Assembly (NCBI GenBank): GCA_963210315.1
Contig: OY723294.1
Span: forward strand, 1,240,001 to 1,304,000
Length of the DNA stretch: 64,000 nt
DNA from: Rhynchopus euleeides
Taxonomy: Eukaryota; Euglenozoa; Diplonemea; Diplonemida; Diplonemidae
Direction: 5' to 3'
Shown one piece after another: positions 10,021 to 20,133 of this stretch (position 1 is its first letter; every line of letters begins with the position of its first letter). Position numbers and translations under genes: made by a program. Under the pieces are notes generated by a model. That model was not told the DNA's origin, ran no database searches, and saw only the letters and a list, made by a program, of their open reading frames with translations.

Positions 10021-10091
10021 TCCTCGGTAGTATAGAGGTCAGTATTTCCGCCTGTCACGCGGAAGACCCGGGTTCATTTCCCGGCCGGGGA
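10021..10091 (+). tRNA. tRNA-Asp (GTC)
   Basis: Full cloverleaf: acceptor stem 10021-10027 with 10085-10091 (7 pairs, one G-U), D arm with GTAT/GTAT, anticodon stem TCCGC/GCGGA enclosing loop CTGTCAC (anticodon GTC at 10054-10056), variable region AGAC, T stem CCGGG/CCCGG (10068-10072 with 10080-10084). The A box TAGTATAGAGG is canonical for tRNA-Asp. The T loop is TTCATTT, with T where A58 is nearly universal, so the B box is weakened. It lies 35 bp upstream of the LINE ORF1 start. It is either a genuine tRNA gene used as insertion landmark or a tRNA-derived promoter carried by the LINE. Confidence 0.85.
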
Positions 10092-10126
10092 ACAGAGGGG
10101 AACACAACTGACACATCACACACACA

Positions 10127-11885
10127 ATGTCCCACGCTGCCTCTGTCCCCCTGCACCCCTCCACGACGGGGTTCCCTGGGGAGGCGTCGGCTAAGCCGGC
10201 GCCGAGCGAAGCTGCAGGGAGGAAGCAGCGATGGGTGTTGCGGGAGAAGGAGTGGAGTGCCGACGTCAGGCACTCAACAGACGAGCTGGCCGCCAAGGGC
10301 GGCATTATGCTGTGCGCCAAAGGCGACGCACAGCGCCTGATCGCGAGGTGCAGGGAGCACCCGCCGCCGGGACCGGCGGCAATCCTGACCGTCGAGGCGA
10401 CGGAGGGGGGGAAGGGGCGCAGCCGTGTCCTCTCCCTCCTGGTCGAGCGCGACGGCGAGACCCGGGGGCTGCGGCGGCACCTGCTGCAGCTCCACAGTGA
10501 CCCCGTACACTACGGGGCTAGCAGCAGCCCGGGCCTGAAAGCCCCCAAGGGCACCCGGGAGTGGGTGGTGATGGAAGCACCGCCAGCCACCCCCCTCACA
10601 CACACACACATCCGCACCTGGCTGCGGGCCCACGGCGCGGAGCCGGACGCGGTCATCGCGATGACCGGCACCACCTGGGCCCGCCGCTTCAAGGTGGGTG
10701 TGGACAGTCGACAGGTCAAGGACCTGCTGCGTGCGAGCGGCGAGAGCGACATCTTCTGCCGCCCCCATTTCCACACCACCACACACCCCGACACAGTCGT
10801 GCGCCTGCCGCTCGACGCCACCATCCAGCAGGCACAGGAGAAGGCGGGCCGGCTGAGCGGAAGGGTCGTCCTGGTGAAGGGCGGCCTCGGCATCGCAGTG
10901 CCGAACACCGCCGGGCACTGTGCCACGGCAGCAGTCGTCGGTGACGAAGCTGCAACCCCCCTGCAGGGGAAATATGTACTGGAAGGGCTGCCCACACAGT
11001 ACACCGCCCGCTGCACCAGGGACCTGCTAGAGGAAATAGGCTGGCAGGCCCACATCCTGGCGTCAGCCAGGGAACCGAACGGGCGAGCAGTGCTGCTGCG
11101 CGCCCCCACCGCCCCCCAAAAACTCGGCGCGTACTGCGTCGACAGCAACACCTACCTGGTGTTGCGGCGGTACCGCGAGCCCGAGGACCTGGGGCTCTTC
11201 CCCCGCCGACGGAGGGCAAAGCGCACCAAGCCCCCGCCGAAGCCGACCCCACCTCCCGCAGCCCCGGAGCAGCCGCAGGGAGTGCCGGGGAGTGAGCTGG
11301 CGAACAAGGCGACAAAGAAGACGAAGAGCAACAAGAGCAAAAAGAAGAAGTCCAAAATCGACGCTGAGATGAAGGACAACGCCCCACGCCACCACGACCA
11401 CCGACCCCGCCGCCGCCGCCACCGCCGCCGCAGCAGCCACCGCCACCGCCAACCTCGCCAGGGTGCAAGCCCTCCTCGAGCAGGCAGAGCGGCGTGCCGC
11501 CGAGGCAGAGCGGCGGGCCACCGCGGCAGAGGAGCGGGCCGTGAACCAGGAGAGCCAGTTCACGGCCGCCCTGCGAGCGATGCAGGCTCGCCTGCAGCAC
11601 CTGGAGGCGGCAACGAAGCCGCAATCTAAGCCGAAGAAGCAGACCAAGCCGGGCTCCAACCCCCTTCCTCGAAAGGCCGACCCGGCCTCCACCACCCCAG
11701 ACCGGGGGACCAAGGGCCCACCCCCGAAGTCCGCCTCCCCGAAGCCCCGGACACGCACGGGGCTGACTCCTAAGAAGAAAAGCCGGACACTCACCCCGAC
11801 TCGGACTACAACCCTCCGCACGAAGCACATGGCCCCGGCGGAGCCGGTGCAGAAACGCCTGTGTGAAGAGCCCCTCTTCAACTGA
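10127..11885 (+). CDS. LINE ORF1 protein (one frame change)
   Basis: Starts at the ATG at 10127, with a very short leader after the tRNA. The N-terminal ~370 codons form a globular region with two W/R/G-rich segments (TTWARRFKVGVD; IGWQAHILASAREPNGRAV), as in nucleic-acid-binding ORF1 proteins of protist LINEs. A basic Pro/Lys linker follows (11215-11360). The frame then shifts +1 somewhere within 11373-11400: the original frame runs on to 11629 as Arg/His-rich nonsense, while the other frame gives an Ala-rich stretch, a clear heptad coiled coil (LLEQAERRAAEAERR, about 11470-11620), a second basic linker, and ends at TGA 11883-11885. No CCHC knuckles are seen. The shift may be a mutation, a sequencing error or programmed. 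Confidence 0.7.
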
Positions 11886-11905
11886 CGGGGAAGCCCGCCA
11901 TCCCC
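11883..11905 (+). promoter_or_regulatory. Candidate UGA-CGG readthrough signal
   Basis: ORF1 ends TGA followed directly by CGG, the hexanucleotide of type II stop-codon readthrough known from several plant RNA viruses. A 5-bp hairpin (GGGGA 11887-11891 with TCCCC 11901-11905) follows at once. The downstream frame is open, is the same frame, and has no ATG before the endonuclease domain, so ORF2 needs readthrough or another recoding event. The function is inferred. Confidence 0.5.
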
Positions 11906-14900
11906 AAACCGACCGCGCCACATCTTCGAGACCAAGCGAGACCTTCTCCTCCGGGCGGGTGACATCGAGCAGAACCCTGGTCCGGCACAGCACCTCAAGT
12001 GCCTGACCTGGAACTGCAACGGTCTCACCGAGGCGAAAAAAGCGGAACTACAGCACCACCTCGCAACCCAACGGTACGACGTCGTGCATCTGCAAGAGCT
12101 CCGAGCAGCACAGGGGGGAGACCCCAAGTTCCCGGGCTACTCCACATTTCTCCGACGCCGCACCCAGAAGCGCTGTAAAGGGACGCTCACCTCCGGAGGC
12201 GGGATCGCAACGCTAGTGCGGGAGGACCTACACGCGACTCTCATTGCCACCGCACCAGACGCTAGTGTAACAGAGACCCTCACAGTGCGAGTCACGGGAC
12301 CGGAAAGCGCCGTCACGTTCACCAATGTGTACCGCCCCTCGGGAGTCGGCACTAGCAACGACCCACGCCACGATGACTTCTCTACATCCCTGCTACCACA
12401 CACGCCGGAGTCCGTCATAGCTGGCGACTTCAACATCCACAACCGTGCCTGGGATAAACATGCGCGCTGTGACAACAAGGGAACTGATCTGTACCACTGG
12501 TCCCTCCTCAACGGCATGTCACTGTGCAACGACCCCGACCACCCCACACGCATGCGCCGCGACTCCAAGTCCTCGCCGGACATCGTCTTCGCCCACTACG
12601 AGTTGGGGGAGGTCACCTGGAATACCCTGGACCAGTGGCAATCAGACCACTTCGCCATCCAATACACCGTCCCTTTTGAACGAACGCCAGCAGCTGCGAC
12701 ACACCCGGCAGCCAAGGCCCGTCAACTGTGGAACTGGGCAGCAGCGGACTGGCCCGCCTTCACCGAGGAGCTCGAACGGCTATCACGCAAAGTGACGAAG
12801 TGGTGTGACCCGAAGGAGTCCTTCCACAAGTGGCTTGGACTGGTGCGAACGGTCGCAGCCAAGCACATCCCGACGAAGCGTAGCTCACGCCCCCGCAAGA
12901 GGTGGTTCACGAGCAAGGTGAAACGCGCGGTACGGGCGCGGAACGAAGAATCACGCAGACACGCCCAGACTACACACCTGTCCCAGGACGACTACGACAA
13001 ACTGGACAAGCTGACCACCGACGCCACCAACGCCGTCCTCGAAGCAAAACGCACAACTTGGGAAACCAGGTGCCAGGCTGCGAGCACCAGCAGCGACCTC
13101 GGCGCCACCTTCCGGCTTGTGCGAGAACTCGACGGCCGCAAACTTCAACAGGCCGCCTTCCCGCTTGTCGACGGAGGGGTCCCGGTGACCGACCCCAAAG
13201 CTAAGGCGGACCTCCTCTGCAGCCACTACGCCAAGATCAGTGAAGGGAACGACCAACAGTCACAATCGGTACCCACCCCGCAACATGCGAATGGCCAGAC
13301 ACCCCCCGAGCTCTCAGCTGCCGAAGACGACTTCTCCAAAGAGGAGCTGAGCGCAGCCCTGTCCGAACTGCAGGAGCGAAAATCCCCAGGGCCTGACGAC
13401 CTCAACAACGAACTGCTGATGCACCTCGGCCCCCAAGCGCGGCAGGGACTCCTGCACGTGCTCAACCTGTCGTGGAACAGCGGCATCCTCCCCGACGCAT
13501 GGACGCGAGCAGTCATCGTCCCGATCCTGAAACCGGGGAAGCCAGCGACGGCAGCATCCTCGTACCGACCAATTGCGCTCACCAGCACAGCATGCAAGGT
13601 ACTGGAAAAAATGGTGAAGAGGCGCATGGAGCAGCTCATGCTTGACGACGCATACCCGCAAGTCGAGGGGCACTGCCCGAACCAAGCGGGATTCCAGCGA
13701 CTGAGATCGACAACCGACCAGCTAGCCTACATCACCCAAACAGCGACGGACGCCCTCTCCTCCGGGAAGGCAGCTGTCACCCTGTACTTCGACCTCGAGA
13801 AAGCCTTCGACAAGGTCAGCAAGCTCGCAGTCATCAACAGCGTCAGACGAAAGGGCTTCCCCCCGAAGTTCACCCGATGGCTGCACAACTACCTCAGCAA
13901 CCGCCGGGCCGCCGCACAGGTGCACGGGGTGAGAAGCGACTACTACGACTTCAACAACGGTGTCCCACAAGGAACAGTGCTCTCGCCCCTGCTCTTCAAC
14001 TGCGTGATGGATGACGTATCTCGAGCCATCACCGCCTCCCCGGACGTCCACCCTGCGGTGTTCGCAGATGACATTGCAGTACTCGTCGTCGGGGACACCT
14101 ACACCGACGCCCTAAGCACCGCACAGGGCGTCATATCAGCACTCGCCGCCGAAGTCCCACTCCACGGGCTGCAGCTCTCCCCCAGCAAGTGCTGCTACAC
14201 GCTGATGGGAACGACGCCTGAAGCACTGGGCGAGCACAAGCGCATGGAGCTCCCAGACGGCACCCCCCTCCAGCACGACTCCACAGCAAAATACCTCGGG
14301 GTTTACATCGATGCCTGCTACACGATGTCGGACCACGTCGACCACGTCGTGACCACCTGTATGCGACGCCTGAGCATACTGCGTATGTTGGCAGGCACCG
14401 ACTGGGGCTCAAGTGGAGACACGCTGCGCCAGGCCTACCTGACGTATGTCTACCCCATCCTGATGTACGCCGCAAGCGTTTACACCCCTGGCCTGACCGC
14501 GAGGAACCTCAAACGCCTGCAAGATGTCCACCGCACCGCAGCCCTGATTATCACAGGCTGCATGAAGAACACCAGCACGGCGAAGCTCCTCTGGGAATCA
14601 CACCTACGAGACCTCGACCTCGACTTCAAGGTTGCGGTGTGCACAGACCACGAACGCTTCCGCCGCGTGCCCCACTCCCCAGGATACCGGGCGCAACTAA
14701 ATACCGGGAACACGGGAGGCAGCTGGCTACATCAGGCACGGAGTCTGGTGAAATCCTCGAAGGTCGACGGGCGCACCCCCCTGCTGGCCCCCCTGCATGC
14801 AGCACACCCCATCCCCCCCTGGGAATGGAACCTGGTGCTGCCACGAGTGCACATCCTGGCGACGCTGCCGGGGCTCACCGCCCCGAAGGCCGCCACCCCG

Positions 14901-15851
14901 AAAGACACCCTCCGGGACCTGGCAGAGCAGACCATCCAGGCCCTCCCGACGTGCGCCTGGCATGTCTACACCGACGGGTCAGTCTCCAACTCCACATCGC
15001 GGCAGCAACAGGGCGGCGCGGGCGCAGCGGTGTACAGCATGCCGGAGGGCCGCCTCAAGAAAAAGCTCGCCTGGCCGGCAGGACTCCGTTGCATCAGCTA
15101 CCAGGCAGAGCTGGTGGCCATCAGAGAATCCCTCGCCCACCTATGCACCGTGGTAACCCAAGGCGAAACGGTCGCCATCCTCACCGACTCGCAGAGCGCA
15201 CTGAATGCACTGCTGAGCGGCCCCCAGCGAGCGAGGGGGTCCACCGAATGGGACATCTGGCAGAGGCTGCGCAAGCTCGCCCAAACATACGATGTCACCA
15301 CCCACCTCCGCTACATCCCGTCGCATGTTGGGGTGGTAGGGAACGAACTTGCTGACAAGCAGGCGCAGATCGGTGCGTTCAAGCCCCAGATGGAGCCGAT
15401 CAGCCTCGCGTCGGCCCGTGTCACCCTCCGCCGACACATATACAGCGGGACCACGTTGCCCCGCACAGAGAGCGTGTACGCGTATCGGTCAGGAATCGGG
15501 GAGACGCGACTGCAGCGCCCTGACCTCCGCATGGAGGGCCTTACCCGCTTAGGGGAAACCACCATCCGCCGCCTCCGGGCCGACCACCACCGCCTGGTGT
15601 ACGACCACGACGTCCCGGGCAGCGCACAACCACCGTGCAAACCCTGCCTGAAGCTTGCGCCGGACAGCCCCCCGCCTGGGGTCTCGCTGAAGCACCTATT
15701 CTTCGGCTGTCCCGCGACAGCGTCAGCCCGACACCACCTCACAGCCACAAACGTGCACAACCTGCTGCTGCACAACTGCAAGGGGGCCCTACGCTACCTG
15801 GCTGAGGCAGGGGTGACGGAGCACAGCGAGAAGGACTACCTGATCTCGTGA
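11886..15851 (+). CDS. LINE ORF2: 2A, endonuclease, RT, RNase H
   Basis: Open from the codon after the ORF1 stop to TGA at 15849-15851, about 1321 codons. No ATG precedes the catalytic region. Numbering from 11886, a 2A motif lies at codons 19-33. APE-type endonuclease follows: WNCNG (W42), LQE, GDFN (~180), SDH. Reverse transcriptase has YRPIALTS, NQAGFQ, DLEKAFD, GVPQGTVLSPLLFN and the catalytic FADD (~726). RNase H has TDGS (D ~1030), AELVAI, TDSQSAL and the YIPSHVGVVGNELAD end. A C-terminal C-x2-C...H-x4-C cluster closes the protein. Every catalytic motif is intact, so apart from ORF1 the copy looks young and possibly active. It would perform target-primed reverse transcription in the nucleus. 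Confidence 0.9.
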   Translation, partial: RGSPPSPNRPRHIFETKRDLLLRAGDIEQNPGPAQHLKCLTWNCNGLTEAKKAELQHHLATQRYDVVHLQELRAAQGGDPKFPGYSTFLRRRTQKRCKGTLTSGGGIATLVREDLHATLIATAPDASVTETLTVRVTGPESAVTFTNVYRPSGVGTSNDPRHDDFSTSLLPHTPESVIAGDFNIHNRAWDKHARCDNKGTDLYHWSLLNGMSLCNDPDHPTRMRRDSKSSPDIVFAHYELGEVTWNTLDQWQSDHFAIQYTVPFERTPAAATHPAAKARQLWNWAAADWPAFTEELERLSRKVTKWCDPKESFHKWLGLVRTVAAKHIPTKRSSRPRKRWFTSKVKRAVRARNEESRRHAQTTHLSQDDYDKLDKLTTDATNAVLEAKRTTWETRCQAASTSSDLGATFRLVRELDGRKLQQAAFPLVDGGVPVTDPKAKADLLCSHYAKISEGNDQQSQSVPTPQHANGQTPPELSAAEDDFSKEELSAALSELQERKSPGPDDLNNELLMHLGPQARQGLLHVLNLSWNSGILPDAWTRAVIVPILKPGKPATAASSYRPIALTSTACKVLEKMVKRRMEQLMLDDAYPQVEGHCPNQAGFQRLRSTTDQLAYITQTATDALSSGKAAVTLYFDLEKAFDKVSKLAVINSVRRKGFPPKFTRWLHNYLSNRRAAAQVHGVRSDYYDFNNGVPQGTVLSPLLFNCVMDDVSRAITASPDVHPAVFADDIAVLVVGDTYTDALSTAQGVISALAAEVPLHGLQLSPSKCCYTLMGTTPEALGEHKRMELPDGTPLQHDSTAKYLGVYIDACYTMSDHVDHVVTTCMRRLSILRMLAGTDWGSSGDTLRQAYLTYVYPILMYAASVYTPGLTARNLKRLQDVHRTAALIITGCMKNTSTAKLLWESHLRDLDLDFKVAVCTDHERFRRVPHSPGYRAQLNTGNTGGSWLHQARSLVKSSKVDGRTPLLAPLHAAHPIPPWEWNLVLPRVHILATLPGLTAPKAATPKDTLRDLAEQTIQALPTCAWHVYTDGSVSNSTSRQQQGGAGAAVYSMPEGRLKKKLAWPAGLRCISYQAELVAIRESLAHLCTVVTQGETVAILTDSQSALNALLSGPQRARGSTEWDIWQRLRKLAQTYDVTTHLRYIPSHVGVVGNELADKQAQIGAFKPQMEPISLASARVTLRRHIYSGTTLPRTESVYAYRSGIGETRLQRPDLRMEGLTRLGETTIRRLRADHHRLVYDHDVPGSAQPPCKPCLKLAPDSPPPGVSLKHLFFGCPATASARHHLTATNVHNLLLHNCKGALRYLAEAGVTEHSEKDYLIS
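11940..11984 (+). other. 2A ribosome-skipping motif (DxExNPGP)
   Basis: Codons 11940-11984 read DLLLRAGDIEQNPGP, matching the 2A consensus D-(V/I)-E-x-N-P-G-P with the usual Leu-rich upstream helix. It is in frame with both the end of ORF1 and ORF2. In 2A sequences the ribosome fails to link the final Gly and Pro, giving two proteins from one frame. Here it would release ORF2 from an ORF1 readthrough product. Confidence 0.85.
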
Positions 15852-15931
15852 AACCTGCAAAAATCAACAGCGGTCAAGGGCTTCGGCCTGACACCCCAGC
15901 ACCCCCCCCCCCCCCACCAGGGGTGTAAATA

Positions 15932-16439
15932 AGGCCGACTCCCGACTCCCGACTCGCGCCGGATTTTTTGGGATTGGGAGGGTTGCCTTGCTTCCCTTAG
16001 GGAATGTGCGGTATTAGGCACCCCATGGCCAAAATGACCCCACTGCGATCCGCACAGACTCCAAATATTCAAAAGAAAGGGTTTTTGGAACACCCGAGGA
16101 GGGGGGGTCCCGATGGGTGGGTGGGGGTGTGGGGGTCCCGCTGGGTGGGACATGGTGTGTGCCTCCCAGTCATCTTCTTCATTACCGGTCTCTGAACTGG
16201 GGTGAGTTCATTGCCAAACCACTGCTGTGAATACGGCGCCCCTTTCCCGCCCCTTTTGCCAGATCCTGGCAGCTCCCAAGAAGAGTTGTGTTCCGCCCCC
16301 ATCAGGTGGTTGATCATACCGCAGCGCACACGTGCACAACCACACACACTCCACACAGATGCGTCACACATGTGACGCAACTGTTGCGACACAACATGCC
16401 TCAGGTAGAGGCAGTAGTGTTTGACTCACAGCCAACATA
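15932..16439. other. Intergenic, CCGACTC minisatellite then no gene
   Basis: Three copies of CCGACTC at 15934-15954 directly follow the LINE tail; the same motif follows a TGTAAATAA tail at 16972-17000. The remainder is G/C-tract-rich with no supported gene. Confidence 0.5.
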
Positions 16440-16640
16440 GCTCTCAGTGGGGCCGTGGATGGTGTGGATGCATCCATGCATGCATCCACGGCATCCAGGG
16501 ATGCCCGAAAATGTCAAAAAATGGATTTTCGATTTGGCATACAGGCATTCATCCACTGCAGGCAGGCCTGCATGCAGGGCTTCGGAGCTCCAGGCTGTGT
16601 GTGGATGCATCCACAAAATTTGTGGATGCATGCGCTGCAT
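16440..16640. repeat. Cluster of TGGATGCATCCA palindromes
   Basis: Contains CCGTGGATG at 16453-16461 inverted as CATCCACGG at 16483-16491, a perfect 16-bp palindrome at 16600-16615, and repeated ATGCATGC steps. Foldback potential is strong; no coding sense. Confidence 0.6.
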
Positions 16641-16686
16641 GCACGGGAAATACTGAGAGCTATGCAGCCAAATACTGCTGCCGTGA

Positions 16687-17345
16687 GTGAGGTGCTCGCA
16701 GCGTGTGGGGCGCTGCGGGCGAAGTGGGGGGTTGGCTGGGACAGCCAACATGGCGCTGTGCGTCGCGTGCTTCTTCGCGGACCACCTCGCACGCGGGAAG
16801 ACCCCGCAAGCTCCGAGTCAGTCCGCCCTGACCGAATGGTGGGCGACTGCTGGAGGGTCCATGGGACTCTCCACGGCAGAGGTGGCCGTACTACAGGATG
16901 CGTGCAGGATTGAGTAGGGTTTGAGACCGCCCGTCCCCCCCAGCCCCCCACCCCAGGTACCTTAGGTGACTGTAAATAACCGACTCCCGACTCCTGACCC
17001 CCAAACCTTATTTACAGCCCTGCCCCCCACCCCCAGACCCACGTCACTTTCCACGGGCCGCCAGGCGCGTCAGCGTCGGCGACCGCCCGCCCCCAGTCTG
17101 AGAGGCAGCAGCCACGACTCGGCAGGAGGCGGGCACAACAAAAAAAGGGAGAGTCGTCACTGTGCATATCAGCACGGTCCCGCCCTCTGAGCCAGACTAA
17201 CCCGCCCATAAAGGAAAAGAGGAAGAGGCGACGTAAGGCAATGCCTCCGTGCGGCAAGGAGAACACGAAACAGCGTCCCCCCTCACCGGGGGACGCGACG
17301 AGCACGGCCAAAAATCGTTCAAATCGTTCAAAAACAAGTCGCAAA
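16687..17345. mobile_element. Probable LINE tail fragments
   Basis: A short frame ends at 16917 (STAEVAVLQDACRIE), followed by a C-tract and TGTAAATAACCGACTCCCGACT at 16973, mirroring the 3' end of the intact LINE at 15851-15954. A TTATTTACAG block at 17008 is the same tail in opposite orientation. At 17260-17340, AACACGAAACAGC, a C/G hairpin and AAATCGTTCAAATCGTTC match the 3' UTR-like DNA at 6560-6630. Probably two or three truncated relatives; limits are unclear. Confidence 0.4.
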
Positions 17346-18123
17346 AATGCACGTCGTATCAGCTGAGAGGGGGTAGCCCATTTTTGTCTCATGTTTTTCC
17401 TGTCTGAGGCATTTCGAAGACGGCAGTGGGCTGCCCCCCCGTTCCGATTGGTGATGGTCGCTTCTGTGATTCACCCATCCCATCGGCGTTGATCTGTGCA
17501 CGAAGCGTTGTCCCGAGAAGTGTGCGTCGTGCCGCTGTGATGTTATCAATAGCCTTTTCTTCCACACCTGCGTGCAACATGTGTGTCAAGGCGGGCGATT
17601 GCAACCCACACAGGTGCCGTGCATTTGCAAAAAAGAGAAACAAACGACCCTCACATACACCCCACACCCCTCCCCTAACCCCAGACCAGAAACCATCCTC
17701 ATCCCCACGTTTCTCGCCGGGGTTCGAATAAAGGAAACGCCAGAAAAAAAATGTTGAACGGCATTTTATGGAGCAGACAGGTTTAGCCCCCACCCCCACC
17801 CCCCTTTTTCTTCTTCTACGCCACCACCACCTTCCCCCCACTGTTCCTTTCCCAGCGCTTCTTCGCGTGCAGTATTTCTGTGACCTTCACAGTTGCCGCT
17901 TGCCCGGACATACGCTCCTTCTTTTTTTCTGATCTTTGCAGGGCGTTCGCTCGGGGAGAAATAGGGGCCTATTTCGTTAAAAAAAGATTCTGGGAAAACC
18001 CTTCACCCGCCTCTCTCCCCGGCATTTCTCCCAAGGGGGAGAAATTTAATAAAAAAAAGTTTCTCGAAAGTTTTTGCCTCGGGTGGGAAGGGGTCCTGAA
18101 GGAGAAGGGCAGCAACCTCTCGT
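17346..18123. other. Intergenic, no gene seen
   Basis: Pyrimidine-rich tracts and A-runs. No frame with protein character. Confidence 0.45.
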
Positions 18124-18173
18124 ACTAATTGATACCACCACGCTTCGCACGGAGCGTGGTGGTATCAATTAGT
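18124..18173. repeat. Perfect 21-bp hairpin with 8-nt loop
   Basis: 18124-18144 is the exact reverse complement of 18153-18173, with loop TCGCACGG. The stem reads ACTAATTGATACCACCACGC and one more base. It resembles a foldback micro-element or a structured RNA; the flanks give no further clue. Confidence 0.85.
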
Positions 18174-18510
18174 CGGGCGGCATCAGCGTGGTCAAGGCCA
18201 GAGGAGGCCGAAGTCAAGAGCATAGTGGCCTGCCACAGGCGCCCCCCAGACCCCCCTGTGACCTGTGACGTCTGTCCAACAGGAACTAACGAGCACATGT
18301 GACCGTGCCCTTCCTTGTCGAGAACGGGTATCGTCGACGGTCCGTGATCCTGTTTTGAGTTCGTCACCAACTCCCGAAGTGCTCACTGATTGCCGCAAAC
18401 CCTCCATTTTGCAGCCGCGAGCCGCGAAATGGACCCCTTGCGCCAAACATATATAGTACCCTGGTCTGGACCCTTGAGGCAATTTGTCCGAGGGGTCGAT
18501 GTTGCATGAT

Positions 18511-18535
18511 TTCGCGCGCGCGAAGCGCGCGCGAA
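18511..18535. repeat. GC-only hairpin with GAA loop
   Basis: An 11-bp perfect stem (TTCGCGCGCGC with its complement) capped by GAA and followed by an A-run. The same design occurs at 511-535 (11 bp) and 59321-59341 (9 bp). Confidence 0.75.
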
Positions 18536-20133
18536 AAAAAATTTGAGGCGGCAATTTTACCCCTTTCTCCCACAGTCTCCGAGGAAGGTGGGAGATAGCG
18601 AACACCCTGGATCTTTGTGCTGTTGCTTTTGTTGATGTTGTTTGTTGTTGTGGGCGGGGTGGGTGGGGTGGGTGGGGCGAGAAGGTGTGGGGTGGGGGGT
18701 GGTGGTGGTGTGCATGTGTGGGTGCTGGTGGCCCACCTTGCTGCACATAACTTTAGCCTTTTCTCCCAAATCCCCCCACCCCCACCCCCACCGAGCATCA
18801 TTTTGGCATTGGGGGAATACTCCGTGACAACTTTGGTGCCAATTCGCACCGAAATAGTGAAGAGAGGCTCGCCTCTGTCCAACTTCAAGCGAAGTTCTTC
18901 CCCGTTATGCGCTGTGTACATTACATGTTACATGCGGTAGGTGTGGGGTGTCGACAGCGGTCCCGTTGGGGCTTCCCCACACCAGCGAAGAGGTTCGGCC
19001 TCATCAAATAAAGTGAAGACTGATGCCAAAAAATGAAGGTCTCCTGATGACGGAAGTATGAAACTACAAAGTCACTTGAAGTGAAATATGAATGATCCTT
19101 CCCTCCCCCCCGTTGCCCCTCCCTCGAATTAAACCGAATGGAACAAGACCACCCCGCCCCTCCTTCCAGCCCCTGTCCTTGCCGTCGTATGTTTTGTGCG
19201 AAACCACCTAGGTGTCTCGGGGGAAAAACTACTGTTTTTTTTTGCAAGAAAGTGGATGCATCTGTGGGTGGGCCTCCCTCCGCCACCTCCGATACGAACG
19301 TACGGATGTTATCGCTGTTCAATAGCCGCGGAACCGCGGCGTGTGGGGGGGGAATGGCCTCTCCTAGGTGTGCTGTGATTTACCAAAAGCTTTTTGTTCG
19401 GCCCTTTTTGGGCAAACATTGGCTGCAAAAAAAAGAGTTCTGAAAGGGAGAAAAAAAACGGTGGGATGCCAAAGAAAAGGGGTCCGAAAATTTTACGACG
19501 GCGGTGCAGCGACACCTCCACTCTGCCACAGTCTTAGGCTTTCGTCATTAGCGTTTCCCCCAGGGGGGTGAGTTGAGCATTTGCGCCACTGCGCCTCATT
19601 GACCACCCTGGCTTGCGCAATGGCCAAGAAGGTCGGACAACTGGCATCGAGTCGTGGTGTGTGTGTTGGAATGGAGGGGCAGGTAGTGCAGAGAACCTCT
19701 TAAGGAGCACTAGTGAGTGGGTGGGGATGGGGAGTGTGGGCTGCACACGAGGGTGTTCAGCACCACCACCTCCTCCCTCCAACCCCCCCGCTAATGTCAG
19801 GGAAGGGTGGGGTGTCCTGCAGATTGGCAGGCAATGCAGCACCCTTCCCCACCCCCCATCTTTAAGATACAGAATAAGAAGTGAAAATTCAAAGCACAAA
19901 CGACTTGGGGTGGGGGGGGGGCAGAAAGGGATTGTCGACAAAAGTCCCACTCCCCCTTTGGGCCAGACCGCCCATCTCTCTCCCTCTGGGCTGCTGAGAG
20001 AGCACGGGGCAAATCAAAAAAAATCAAAATTTGCCCCGCATTGTTCACAGAGCCCTCGCCCGGAGAAAGAAAGAAGAAGTGCGGGTGCGATATACTGCAA
20101 GACCAACCCCTCCCTCCCGCCCCCCCCCCCCCT
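18536..20133. other. Intergenic, no gene seen
   Basis: Strand-biased G/T-rich (18640-18740) and C-rich tracts, and A-runs. Apparent frames are low-complexity on both strands. Confidence 0.45.

Larger units (their letters stand above)
10021..15931 (+). mobile_element. Near full-length I/Ingi-type LINE with 2A motif
   Basis: Non-LTR retrotransposon with ORF1 (coiled coil, basic linkers), a 2A motif, APE-type endonuclease, reverse transcriptase, RNase H and a C-terminal Cys-His cluster. The EN-RT-RNH order places it in the I/Ingi/R1/Tad group; a 2A motif combined with RNase H is known from Ingi-clade elements such as trypanosomatid L1Tc. The 3' UTR is about 80 bp with a C-tract and ends near a TAA-like tail (TGTAAATAA, 15924-15932), as in I elements. 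Fragments of relatives lie at 6290-6640 and near 16690-17345. The 5' boundary (before or after the tRNA) is uncertain, and no clear TSD was identified. Confidence 0.85.

Noticed and set aside
10716..11993. 425-codon open frame antisense to LINE ORF1
   Set aside because: Shadow of GC-rich coding sequence; Arg/Cys/Gly-rich composition, no motifs, while the sense strand has clear protein features.
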